From Chromatiales bacterium (ex Bugula neritina AB1) (lineage in GTDB: Bacteria; Pseudomonadota; Gammaproteobacteria; Granulosicoccales; Granulosicoccaceae), in the NCBI GenBank assembly GCA_001730015.1, contig MDLA01000133.1, positions 1 to 64,000 on the forward strand: a stretch of 64,000 nt of DNA. Reading direction: 5' to 3'. Positions 49,123 through 58,175 of the stretch are shown piece after piece. The translations under genes and the position numbers were made by a program. Each line of letters starts with the position of its first letter. Positions within the stretch are counted from its first letter, which is position 1. The notes under the pieces are model-generated. The model did not search any database. It had not been told where the DNA came from and saw only the letters and a list, made by a program, of their open reading frames with translations.

Positions 49123-50936
49123 CGATTGAAATTAAGTTGCTCGAATTGCAATAACTGCTCTATTGCATCGAGAAGATCAGCAGGCGCCGCCGGTTTGTGC
49201 ATTAACCTGAAGCCACTTTTAGATGCTTCCAGGACACGCTGAGGGGATGTGTCGCCTGTGATAATTATTGCGGGTATATTTGTGCTTGTGGCCTTTCGAA
49301 CATTAAATATAGCCTGGTCGCCACTGGTGTTTTCACGCAGGCGATAGTCGGTGATCAATATATCTGGCAGGATATCGGCATCATTGAGAAGTTCTATAAG
49401 ATCCCGGTCTGATTCTGCGGTAATCGTGGCATAGCCCTGGGCCCCGAGCATTATCTCCATGCCGTCCCGTATATCTTTTTCATCATCGATAACTGCAATA
49501 ACGGCATCTTTTGCGCAACTACTCTCCAGCTCAACAGGCTGTTCTGTATCTGCGGGCTGAGGGTTGGTAGCCGGGATTCCGATGGGAACCTGCAGGGTGT
49601 AGGTGCAGCCGCGATTCACGCTGGATTTCAATTCAAGAGGCAATTCCAGCAGCTCGCTCAAGCGCTTCACAATTGATAGCCCGAGCCCTAACCCTTTTGA
49701 TCTGTCTCTCTCGGGGTTGCCTATTTGATAGTATTCGGAAAAAATCGCATGCTGTTCGTTGTTGGGTATGCCCTTGCCGTTGTCTTCTATTGTGATACGT
49801 ATGGTTTCTTTGTGTTGTCGACTGCTCACTTTAATAAAGGTGCCGTTGCTGTGAATAAGCGCGTTTTCGATCAGATTACGAAGTACCCGATCTAACAGAA
49901 CCGGGTCAGTGTGGATGGTTGCATTACCGGGTGTAATAATCAGCTTCATGTTGTTTTCTAATGCTGTGCTGGCAAACGCCTGTTCCAGTGTTTGCAACAG
50001 CGGGGCAAGCTGGAAACTTTTTTCAATTACTTTTATGACACCGGCGTCGAGCCGTGACAGATCTAGCAGGCTGGAAAATAGATTGGTGAGGACCGTTGCT
50101 GATTGCTGGGCTTTTTGCATAGTCGAATGGCCCGCTGGTAATACATGTTTTTCGAGTGAGCCAAGAAATAAACCCAATGCATGAAGCGGCTGCCTCAGGT
50201 CGTGACTGGCTGCGGCGATAAAGCTGTCTTTCGCCTTGCGTTCGAGTTTTCCACTGCGCAGTTCGTTGACAACCTCTGACAGCTGCGCCTGCGTTTGTTC
50301 TGATTTTTCAAACAAATTCCGCGAACGCCTGTTTGCAACGAATAACAGGTAAGTGGCAATTGACGCAGTAGAGAATAATAAGGCGCTGAAAAACCAGAAT
50401 GCCCGGTACAGAGTGTCCATACGACTATTGAGTTCGTCGCGTAACTTAGAGCTCAGTACAAAATACAAGTGCCCGATTTCGTGTACCTGGCCGGACAGCA
50501 GTCGAGCGCGGTCGTAAATTTGCCTGGCTTCGTTTACGGCCAGTGGTTGCTCTGATGATACGAGCGGGTCGGTCTCGATGAGGAAAACATTCGCTTCGGC
50601 AAGTAGCGTCCTGAGCCTGGGGAGTGGTGCGCTTTTCCCCGGGTTTTTCAGGGAAAATATATTTATGGCGCTCCAGACCATCTCGAACTTGTTTTTGTAC
50701 TCGGTTATTTGATGATGATTTTCCCTGTGGTTACCATGGTTCTGGATATACATGCTGAGTGCGTGCTGAAAGTCATCGAAAATACTATCTGTTTGCAGCA
50801 GAAAATTCAGTCCTCCAGGACTGCTGTTGCTGAGCTGCACTCGGGTTTTGTCTAATTGCTGCACAATCAGAGCTACCTGGGTGGCGCTCAGAATGGCGAA
50901 CAGCAACAATAAGAGTGAGAGGTACCTGCTGCTCAC
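49083..50936 (-). CDS. hybrid sensor histidine kinase with C-terminal receiver domain
   Basis: FIAAASHDLRQPLHALGLFLGSLE (H-box), IRITIEDNGKGIPNNEQHAIFSEYYQIGNPERDRSKGLGLGLSIVKRL, REC AVIDDEKDIRDGMEIML...PDILITDYRL; GTG start. Confidence 0.93.
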   Translation of the reverse strand: MSSRYLSLLLLLFAILSATQVALIVQQLDKTRVQLSNSSPGGLNFLLQTDSIFDDFQHALSMYIQNHGNHRENHHQITEYKNKFEMVWSAINIFSLKNPGKSAPLPRLRTLLAEANVFLIETDPLVSSEQPLAVNEARQIYDRARLLSGQVHEIGHLYFVLSSKLRDELNSRMDTLYRAFWFFSALLFSTASIATYLLFVANRRSRNLFEKSEQTQAQLSEVVNELRSGKLERKAKDSFIAAASHDLRQPLHALGLFLGSLEKHVLPAGHSTMQKAQQSATVLTNLFSSLLDLSRLDAGVIKVIEKSFQLAPLLQTLEQAFASTALENNMKLIITPGNATIHTDPVLLDRVLRNLIENALIHSNGTFIKVSSRQHKETIRITIEDNGKGIPNNEQHAIFSEYYQIGNPERDRSKGLGLGLSIVKRLSELLELPLELKSSVNRGCTYTLQVPIGIPATNPQPADTEQPVELESSCAKDAVIAVIDDEKDIRDGMEIMLGAQGYATITAESDRDLIELLNDADILPDILITDYRLRENTSGDQAIFNVRKATSTNIPAIIITGDTSPQRVLEASKSGFRLMHKPAAPADLLDAIEQLLQFEQLNFNRQAETAIGAASER

Positions 50937-51454
50937 AACACCTCAATTTCCAGTAGCTGCCAGACACAGGTGTTTTTATTTGATTCTGTTAGAGAATCCG
51001 GGTAGTCGTCAAAAGGCATCATGATCCACAACGGGCCCTGGTCCCGCACTCGCATGTAGTTATTGTCTTTTTTGTATGCAACGATAGCGGGGACATCGGC
51101 AAAATTATCGGTGTCGGCTTCAAACCAGTATTTATCCAGCGCCGAGGCACGGATTTGAGTTGATTGTGCACCGACGAGATCCAGCAACATATGTAAATTG
51201 ACGCCGGTGAACAAGGTGGGTTTCTTAGTCCATGGGGATGACGTGGTAAATTCGGTCCGATTGAGGGATTCGAGCATTGCCAGATCAAATGCCGCGATTC
51301 CATTGCTGTTGGTATTTGAGATCTTACCGGTGATCTTTAACAATACCGGGCCGGTGGGCGCAGACAATTCATCTCCGATAGCCGGAGGCATTGCAACTAG
51401 TAGTATCAGTGTTAGCAGTATACGGCTGGTAGTGAGCCTGGATGATATTGGCAT
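50933..51454 (-). CDS. periplasmic molybdopterin-dependent oxidoreductase-like domain protein
   Basis: Signal peptide; FDLAMLESLNRTEFTTSSPWTKKPTLFTGVNLHMLLDLVGAQSTQIRASALDKYW...VRDQGPLWIMMPFDD; overlaps HK start (GTGA). Confidence 0.65.
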   Translation of the reverse strand: MPISSRLTTSRILLTLILLVAMPPAIGDELSAPTGPVLLKITGKISNTNSNGIAAFDLAMLESLNRTEFTTSSPWTKKPTLFTGVNLHMLLDLVGAQSTQIRASALDKYWFEADTDNFADVPAIVAYKKDNNYMRVRDQGPLWIMMPFDDYPDSLTESNKNTCVWQLLEIEVL

Positions 51455-51540
51455 GTCATTCCGTGATTGTTGTCCGGCGGTAAGTCAGTTCTAATCATTT
51501 TTCCATCGTATTACAAGCCGGTGCCATCCATTATGATGGA

Positions 51541-52851
51541 TTGTTTAAACCCCGTGCGCAGACTTGCTATGCTGTAGTTTGTCGATTTTGTACGTATGGG
51601 TTATTGAAACCCTTAAGTTTTCACGGAGTGTTTATGGCTGGTCCGTTACGGTTCCTATTGCTGAATCTCGCCCATTTTCTTGATCACCTGTTCATGCTGG
51701 TATTTGCCACCGTGGCTGCGCTCGCATTGATATCAGAGTGGCAAATGAGTTACTCACAGCTGATTCCTTATGCAACACCGGGCTTTGTTGCGTTTGGTTT
51801 GTTCGCGCTTCCTGCAGGCTGGCTGGCTGATCGATGGGACCGTCACCTGATGATGGTGGTGTTTTTTACAGGTATTGGTTTATCTGCCGTGGCTACCGCA
51901 TTAGCAACATCGCCGCTGCAGATTGGCGTTGGTTTGTTCTGCATTGGTGTGTTTGCTGCGATCTACCATCCGGTAGGTATCGCGCTGGTTCTTGAAGGAC
52001 AGCAGCGTGCCGGTATTCGGGTCGCTGTCAACGGTGTGTGGGGAAATATGGGAGTAGCGGTCGCGGCATTGCTGACAGCGTATTTCATAGATACTGTTGG
52101 CTGGCGTGCCGCATTTGTGGTTCCGGGTGTTGTCTCCTGTCTGCTGGGTGTTTTGTACTGGTTTACGCTGCGGCTGACGGAGGCATCGGCAATAACTCAG
52201 TCACCGGGGAAGAAAAAACCGGTTATGCTGCTGGACAAAGCGATCCTTGTGCGTGTGCTTGCTGTAGTCTTTTTCACGACAGCACTCGGGGGCCTGGTGT
52301 TTCAGAGTACTACTTTTGCGTTGCCTAGAATCCTCGCTGAGCGGGTGAGCTCACTTGAGGGTGCGGCTACCCTGGTCGGGCAGATTGCATTTATGGCTTT
52401 TGCAGCCGGTTCCCTCGGGCAACTGATTGTTGGCTACCTGCTTGATCGGTGTTCTATTGCCTTTGTTTTTATGAGCGTTGCAGCGCTGCAAGTGCTGTTC
52501 TTTTCGATCGCCATTTTTGCAGAGGAGAAGGTAGCTATAGTTGCGGCCGTCGGTTACATGCTGGCCGCCTTCGGGCAAATACCAATAAACGATATTTTAA
52601 TCGGTCGAATAGCCGCGCCGGAACTACGCAGCCGTATTTTGGCTATGCGCTATACGATTACTTTTATTGTTATGGCGAGTACGGTGCCGTTGATCGCATG
52701 GATACATGCATCCCATGGTTTCGGACTACTGTTTAAGGTTCTCGCAATGGCATCTGCACTGATTTTCCTTGCAGTCTGTACACTGATTTCAACGGAACGA
52801 CAGCTAATTGGAGATACACTGACTAGTTCCCCGGAACCTGTCCGGGAATGA
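51541..52851 (+). CDS. MFS transporter
   Basis: Multi-TM; LPAGWLADRWDRHLMMVVFF; likely start MAGPLRFLLLNLAHFLDHLF (~51634); last codons (PVRE*) lie in RA copy 3. Confidence 0.88.
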   Translation: MFKPRAQTCYAVVCRFCTYGLLKPLSFHGVFMAGPLRFLLLNLAHFLDHLFMLVFATVAALALISEWQMSYSQLIPYATPGFVAFGLFALPAGWLADRWDRHLMMVVFFTGIGLSAVATALATSPLQIGVGLFCIGVFAAIYHPVGIALVLEGQQRAGIRVAVNGVWGNMGVAVAALLTAYFIDTVGWRAAFVVPGVVSCLLGVLYWFTLRLTEASAITQSPGKKKPVMLLDKAILVRVLAVVFFTTALGGLVFQSTTFALPRILAERVSSLEGAATLVGQIAFMAFAAGSLGQLIVGYLLDRCSIAFVFMSVAALQVLFFSIAIFAEEKVAIVAAVGYMLAAFGQIPINDILIGRIAAPELRSRILAMRYTITFIVMASTVPLIAWIHASHGFGLLFKVLAMASALIFLAVCTLISTERQLIGDTLTSSPEPVRE

Positions 52852-52991
52852 GTATCTACAGCAGACGCGATCTTCAGGTCAGCTATTGCGATTAATTTCG
52901 TAAACGTATGAATAACTACTCTCTGCAATCGACCGAAATATCCGACTCAATACCTCACGCCCTCGCTACGACCCTTATTCTCAGACAAGCT
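52837..52991 (+). repeat. RA dispersed repeat, copy 3
   Basis: CTGTCCGGGAATGAGTATCTACAGCAGACGCGATCTTCAGGTCAGCTATTGCGATTAATTTCGTAAACGTATGAATAACTACTCTCTGCAATCGACCGAAATATCCGACTCAATACCTCACGCCCTCGCTACGACCCTTATTCTCAGACAAGC. Confidence 0.88.
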
Positions 52992-53000
52992 TTTATCTAA

Positions 53001-53173
53001 CATTATTCACGGGATTAACAGGATCTCACTTGATTTTTGATACCACAGAGAATTTTTTCTCTTGAAAATATCAGTAAGCATTTGACGCGAGAAGAAAATC
53101 CACTGTGAAATCTCTTGGCGTGAATAGATCAGGTTGGCGCGATATCCTCGCCACCACTTGAATAATGCGGGCT
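53001..53173 (+). repeat. RB dispersed repeat, copy B (MITE-like)
   Basis: CATTATTCACGGG...TTGAATAATGCGGG: CATTATTCA (53001-53009) and TGAATAATG (53159-53167) are perfect inverted repeats; body matches copy A (29014-29190). Confidence 0.8.
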
Positions 53174-53279
53174 AGCCTGCTGTCAGGTCTCGAAGGAAAC
53201 TCTTTAGATTTGTTAAATTAGCTGGCGGATAGGGTAGACTATCTACTGATTCCCATAAATTTAAAGAGTAATCAGGAAT

Positions 53280-54713
53280 ATGTCGGACCCGTGTGACCTC
53301 ACTGCGGTAGAAGCTCTGGAGCAGATTCGCGCCAGACAACTTTCTCCTGTTGAGCTGTTTGAAAGCTGTGTTGAACGAATTGATGCGATTAACGGCACGG
53401 TCAATGCCGTTGTCGCAATTGATCTGGAAGGCGGGCGTGAGCATGCGCGGCGTACGGAAAAAACCCTGCAGCAAGGTGGCGATATCGGTCTGCTGGGCGG
53501 CTTGCCCACCGGCATTAAGGATCTTGAAGCGACTGCCGGTCTGAGAACTACCTGGGGTTCGTTACTGTTCAAAGATGATATCCCGGAACAGGATGATCAG
53601 ATGGTGGCTGATATCCGTTCTGATGGCGGAAATATCTTTTGCAAAACAAATACCCCCGAATTTGGTGCCGGTGGCAATACGGTGAATCGGGTTTATGGTG
53701 CTACTGGCAACCCGTTTAATCCTGAGCTTACCTGTGCTGGTTCTTCGGGCGGAACAGCGGTTGCGCTGGCAACCGGAATGATGCCAGTCGCGACGGGGTC
53801 TGATTATGGAGGTAGTTTGCGTACCCCGGCTGCCTTTTGTGGTATAACCGGATTTCGACCGTCACCGGGAACGGTACCGAGTGTACATGCGGGCAGTGCT
53901 CTGACGCCTTTTCCGGTGCTGGGTCCAATGGGACGAACAGTAGCTGATGCTCATTTACTGTTGCGCTCACAGGCAGGTTTTGATTCCCGGGATCCTTTCA
54001 GTTCTTCTGATAAAACGATTCCATCTACACTGGAAAGCGATGACCTTGGTTCCTTGCGTGTAGCCTGGTCAGCTGATCTTGGTTGCTGCCCTATAGATTC
54101 CGGGATAAAGGCAACTTTTCTGTCACGAATGAACCGACTGAAGAGCGCTTTTAAAGAGTGTGATGAAAGCGCGCCACCTATGGACAACGTTCACAGCGTG
54201 TTTGAAGTGCTGCGAGGTCTGAATTATGTCGGAGCCCATGCTGAGCGGCTGAAGGAAAATAGAGATCTTCTAGGGCCCAACGTCATCGACAACACAGAAC
54301 GGGGTTTATTGTTAACCGCAGAGCAGATCGCACATGCCTACACACAACATGCAGAAATCTATCGCAACACACTGAGCTTTTTTAAGGACGTTGATCTTTT
54401 GATCTGCCCGGCTGCTGCTGTAAGCCCTTTTCCGCACAGCCAGTTAACAGTGACTGAAATCAATGGCGAAAAAATGCCAACCTACATGCGATGGTTGGCT
54501 TTGTCCTATGTGCCGACGACAACAATGTGCTGCATTTGTGTGTTGCCGTGTGGACTCGACGATAGCGGCATGCCATTCGGTATTCAGGTGATTGGACCGA
54601 TCGGCTCCGATGCGCGGGTTCTGGCGGCCGCTTCAAGTATTGAGCAGTTTTTCGCAGCCGATGAGTCTACACGTCGACCGTTACCTGATATAAAAATGCT
54701 ATCGGGGAAATAA
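53280..54713 (+). CDS. amidase family protein
   Basis: GLPTGIKDLEATAGLRTTWGS, AGSSGGTAVALATGMMPVATGSDYGGSLRTPAAFCGITGFRPSPG (amidase signature). Confidence 0.94.
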   Translation: MSDPCDLTAVEALEQIRARQLSPVELFESCVERIDAINGTVNAVVAIDLEGGREHARRTEKTLQQGGDIGLLGGLPTGIKDLEATAGLRTTWGSLLFKDDIPEQDDQMVADIRSDGGNIFCKTNTPEFGAGGNTVNRVYGATGNPFNPELTCAGSSGGTAVALATGMMPVATGSDYGGSLRTPAAFCGITGFRPSPGTVPSVHAGSALTPFPVLGPMGRTVADAHLLLRSQAGFDSRDPFSSSDKTIPSTLESDDLGSLRVAWSADLGCCPIDSGIKATFLSRMNRLKSAFKECDESAPPMDNVHSVFEVLRGLNYVGAHAERLKENRDLLGPNVIDNTERGLLLTAEQIAHAYTQHAEIYRNTLSFFKDVDLLICPAAAVSPFPHSQLTVTEINGEKMPTYMRWLALSYVPTTTMCCICVLPCGLDDSGMPFGIQVIGPIGSDARVLAAASSIEQFFAADESTRRPLPDIKMLSGK

Positions 54714-54810
54714 ATATCCAGCTTTGTCTGTGGTGAGGTGGTTTTGTCAGCAATCAGGCCACCAGGGATTATCGATAAAATTCAGCAGATCTTATTAGGG
54801 GGAAGCCAAC

Positions 54811-55449
54811 GTGGTCTATTTTATTGAATTTTTGTTTCGCTGGGCGCATGTCTTATTCGGAATGACCTGGGTCGGGCTGCTGTATTACTTCAATTTTATT
54901 CAAGGTGAATATTTTAAGGAGGCGGAGGCCTCGGCCAAAGCAGATGCATTGAAAAAGTTGGCCCCTCGCGCGCTGTGGTGGTTTCGATGGGGCGCGATGA
55001 TGACGTTCGCTACCGGTGTCTACCTTTTTATCAGTCTGGGGGCGGCGGTAAATCAGTACATAACGGTTGCTGCACTGATGGGTACGATCATGTTTTTTAA
55101 CGTCTGGTTAATTATATGGCCGCATCAGAAAGTCGTTTGTGGACTGAAACCGGGAGATGCTGCGGTGTCAGGGGCGAAGGCATTGCTGGCATCACGTACA
55201 AATACCTTATTTTCAGGCCCTATGTTGTTTGGCATGCTGGCTTCGAAGCATGGAGGCTTTGGAGCAGGCGGTGGCATCGAGTCGGTGTCGTTTTCGGATT
55301 TCGGTTTTCTTCTGGTTCTGCTGATGATACTGGTGCTTGAAGCCAATGCGATATTGGGTAAATTACGCCAGCTTGCAACGGTCAGTGGTGTAGTACACAT
55401 GAGTATTGCTCTCACAGCCGTGATGTACCTGGTGCTGCATTTTCTGTAG
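54811..55449 (+). CDS. PuuD-like (urate hydroxylase-type) membrane protein
   Basis: FLFRWAHVLFGMTWVGLLYYFNFIQGEYFKEAEA...LAPRALWWFRWGAMMTFATGVYLF...IMFFNVWLIIWPHQKVV; GTG start. Confidence 0.75.
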   Translation: MVYFIEFLFRWAHVLFGMTWVGLLYYFNFIQGEYFKEAEASAKADALKKLAPRALWWFRWGAMMTFATGVYLFISLGAAVNQYITVAALMGTIMFFNVWLIIWPHQKVVCGLKPGDAAVSGAKALLASRTNTLFSGPMLFGMLASKHGGFGAGGGIESVSFSDFGFLLVLLMILVLEANAILGKLRQLATVSGVVHMSIALTAVMYLVLHFL

Positions 55450-55458
55450 TTTTTTGTT

Positions 55459-56238
55459 TTGAAAACTATGAGCGCGGAATTTATGTTTGATTTAAAAGAC
55501 AAGGTGGCGATTATCACCGGTTCTACCCGGGGTATCGGTAAAGCCATTGCCCGCAGCTATGCGCAAATGGGAGCGAAGGTGGTTGTGTCCAGTCGCAAGG
55601 CGGACGCGTGTGAGGCGGTAATTGAAGAATTCCGGTCAGAGGGTCTGGAAGCTATAGCGATACCTTGTCACGTTGGGCGTAAAGATCAATTGATCAGGCT
55701 GGTGGACGAAACTGTGTCTAAATGGGGCCGTATTGATATTCTTGTCTGTAATGCGGCGACGAATCCGGTTTATGGTCCTATGCATCAGATCAGTGATGAA
55801 GCATTTGATACCGTGATTAACACCAACGTTCGTGGCGTATTTCAGCTGTGCAATCTGGTGTGTCCCGGAATGGCCGATCGTGGTGAAGGTGCTGTTATTG
55901 TGGTATCCAGCATTGCTGCGATTCGCGGCGATGCGGTGTTGGGAGTTTATGGTATTTCTAAAGTGGCGGAGACTGCTCTGGTTCGAAATCTAGCTGTTGA
56001 GTGGGGACCACAGGGCGTCAGAGCTAATGCTATTGCACCGGGTTTAATTAAAACCGATTTTGCCAGGGCGCTCTGGGAAGATCCGGCTCGATTGGGTCGG
56101 GTGGAGCAATCGACGCCCTTGCGTCGTATCGGTCAGCCGGAGGAGATTGCCGGTGTCAGCTTGTTTCTCGCCAGTAAGGCATCTTCCTTTGTAACGGGTC
56201 AAACTATTGTTGCGGATGGGGGAATGACCATATGCTGA
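55459..56238 (+). CDS. SDR-family oxidoreductase
   Basis: VAIITGSTRGIGKAIARSYAQMGAKVVVSSRK, CNAAT, YGISKVAE, APGLIKTDFA; likely ATG at 55468 or 55483. Confidence 0.94.
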   Translation: MKTMSAEFMFDLKDKVAIITGSTRGIGKAIARSYAQMGAKVVVSSRKADACEAVIEEFRSEGLEAIAIPCHVGRKDQLIRLVDETVSKWGRIDILVCNAATNPVYGPMHQISDEAFDTVINTNVRGVFQLCNLVCPGMADRGEGAVIVVSSIAAIRGDAVLGVYGISKVAETALVRNLAVEWGPQGVRANAIAPGLIKTDFARALWEDPARLGRVEQSTPLRRIGQPEEIAGVSLFLASKASSFVTGQTIVADGGMTIC

Positions 56239-56363
56239 GTAGTCTTCATGGCAAAGCTTAGGTAAAGTAGCGTGTAGTGAACCCAGCGAGTCAACCGCTT
56301 AGAACTGTATTCGGGTGGCACATGCGTTGATAGATACTGCATTGATTGCCCATTGAGTAAGTA

Positions 56364-57215
56364 TTGGACACCAGATACCTAAGTGATATTCAACCGCAGT
56401 TTTTCCCGCGGCTGCATTATTTTTCCCGAATGCTCAATTCTCACGAATTTATTTTTCGAGATGATGTGCAGTTTGTCCGTAATCACAGATATCCGGACGG
56501 GCGACGGCAGCCGTCTTACCAGATACATACACCGGTTGTGGGTTCGAACGGCTTGTTGCTTTTGAATGCACAAATAAAAAAGAAGTCTGGTCAATCTATT
56601 CGTTATCAGCAGCTTTCGTATGAGCCGGACTGGACAAAAAAACTGCTGAATAAGCTCGATGAGTGTTATAGAAAAGCTCCCTGCTATGGGGCGATACGAG
56701 GGGAGCTGGTTGGCTTGCTCAATTGTAGTTATGCCACGGTGGCGGAGCTGAATATTCGCACGACTTTGTGGGGCCTGTGTCGCTTGCTGGGTTTGACCTA
56801 TGATAATCAGATACTGCCGAGTTCGATTGCTGCAATAGCGGCCACCACACCAGGCTGTCTGCTGCGGAGCATCTGCCTTGGGAGCGATCTGTTGGCGGAT
56901 CAGGCGGGTGTTGTCAGTACCGCTACAGATCGAATTCTGATGCTCTGTCGCAAAACAGAGAGTAGTGGCTATATAGCCGGTGGTACCGCAATCGCCAGCT
57001 ATTTTGAGCTTGGAAAATTTTATTCTGGCGACATGCAGGTATTTCAGCAGCAATGGCGCTGCGCAGAGTATTCTCAGGGCCCGGGTGTTAGTCCGTTTGT
57101 AGCAAACCTTTCTATTCTGGATTTACTGGCTCATCTGGAACCGTCAAAAGCGTTATCGCTTTTGACGAGTGACTTCGAGCTTGTGCCAGTAGATTGTTTA
57201 GTCAAGTCAGGTTAA
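56364..57215 (+). CDS. WbqC-like family protein
   Basis: DIQPQFFPRLHYFSRMLNSHEFIFRDDVQFVRNHRYPDGRRQPSYQIHTPVV; TTG start. Confidence 0.75.
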   Translation: MDTRYLSDIQPQFFPRLHYFSRMLNSHEFIFRDDVQFVRNHRYPDGRRQPSYQIHTPVVGSNGLLLLNAQIKKKSGQSIRYQQLSYEPDWTKKLLNKLDECYRKAPCYGAIRGELVGLLNCSYATVAELNIRTTLWGLCRLLGLTYDNQILPSSIAAIAATTPGCLLRSICLGSDLLADQAGVVSTATDRILMLCRKTESSGYIAGGTAIASYFELGKFYSGDMQVFQQQWRCAEYSQGPGVSPFVANLSILDLLAHLEPSKALSLLTSDFELVPVDCLVKSG

Positions 57216-57250
57216 ACGCTGCAACGTCTTAGCGAATCTCTAACAGTTGA

Positions 57251-57958
57251 TCATACTATTAAGCGTTTAATTTTAAATGCTTCGGCATAGTTTGATTGTG
57301 TCTGTAAGCCCCGGTATTTCGCTTGTATGGTTATACCGTTAACTGACAGCGGAGAGTTTTCTGATTTTAACTGTGACGAATAAAACTTCAGCGCCTCGAC
57401 TTTTCTTGCGAAATCTTCGTCGGTTAATTCGACATATAAATTGGGTCTCTCCGGAGATTCACTGTGACCCCAGTTGGAGTAGGGTAATTCGTAGGTTATT
57501 ACGAGTGGCTGAAAATGCTTGAATCGTGCTTCGGCCGGTCGGGTGGCTGTTATTACCGCTGAGTACAATGCGCGGTGATCCTGATTGTAGTCATCGTGAT
57601 CCGGTGCGATCAGAATGTCAGGTTTGACATTCTGGAGTGAGCATCGTGCGTCACGTTCAATGAGCGAAATCAGTTTGGAATTTGGAAGACTGTCCAGCTT
57701 CAGGTGATACTCGTTGCCGGGTAAGGCAAGTTCGTAGTCTTCGAACTGGTAGAAGTCTGCGACGTTTTCTATTTCCTTGATTCGCTCTTGCGGGCCTGAA
57801 GAACCTTTATTGGAAAAATCCCGGGTTTCCCCGACGGTGACGTACAGCACGTATACTTTGCAGTTTTGCCTGATCATTTTAGCGATCAGCCCTCCGCAAC
57901 CGAACACTTCATCGTCAGGGTGTGGTGCTATTACAAGAGCGGTTTTATTACTGAACAT
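57251..57958 (-). CDS. PIG-L family deacetylase
   Basis: LVIAPHPDDEVFGCGGLIAKMIRQNCKVYVLYVTVGE, PDILIAPDHDDYNQDHRALYSAV. Confidence 0.93.
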   Translation of the reverse strand: MFSNKTALVIAPHPDDEVFGCGGLIAKMIRQNCKVYVLYVTVGETRDFSNKGSSGPQERIKEIENVADFYQFEDYELALPGNEYHLKLDSLPNSKLISLIERDARCSLQNVKPDILIAPDHDDYNQDHRALYSAVITATRPAEARFKHFQPLVITYELPYSNWGHSESPERPNLYVELTDEDFARKVEALKFYSSQLKSENSPLSVNGITIQAKYRGLQTQSNYAEAFKIKRLIV

Positions 57959-58011
57959 GGCAATCTCCGTCTGAGCTTTTTTAGGAGCAGATCCGTTGGG
58001 TTGTTTTTCGC

Positions 58012-58175
58012 CAGGTGACTATCCGGGAATGCGGGGCGTAGCGAGGAAGTATGATTTTGAGCCGGAAATAGTGATCGATTGTGGCGAATAGTTATTTATA
58101 TTCAACTCAATCGACCGTAATTGCCGGCCAAAAGAACACATCTGCAGTAGATTATACATTCTCGCACAGACCCCT
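58012..58175 (-). repeat. RA dispersed repeat, copy 4
   Basis: Minus strand: GGGGTCTGTGCGAGAATGTATAATCTACTGCAGATGTGTTCTTTTGGCCGGCAATTACGGTCGATTGAGTTGAATATAAATAACTATTCGCCACAATCGATCACTATTTCCGGCTCAAAATCATACTTCCTCGCTACGCCCCGCATTCCCGGATAGTCACCTG. Confidence 0.86.

Noticed and set aside
56379-57053. 224-aa minus-strand ORF
   Set aside because: Antisense shadow of the WbqC-like gene with no family resemblance.
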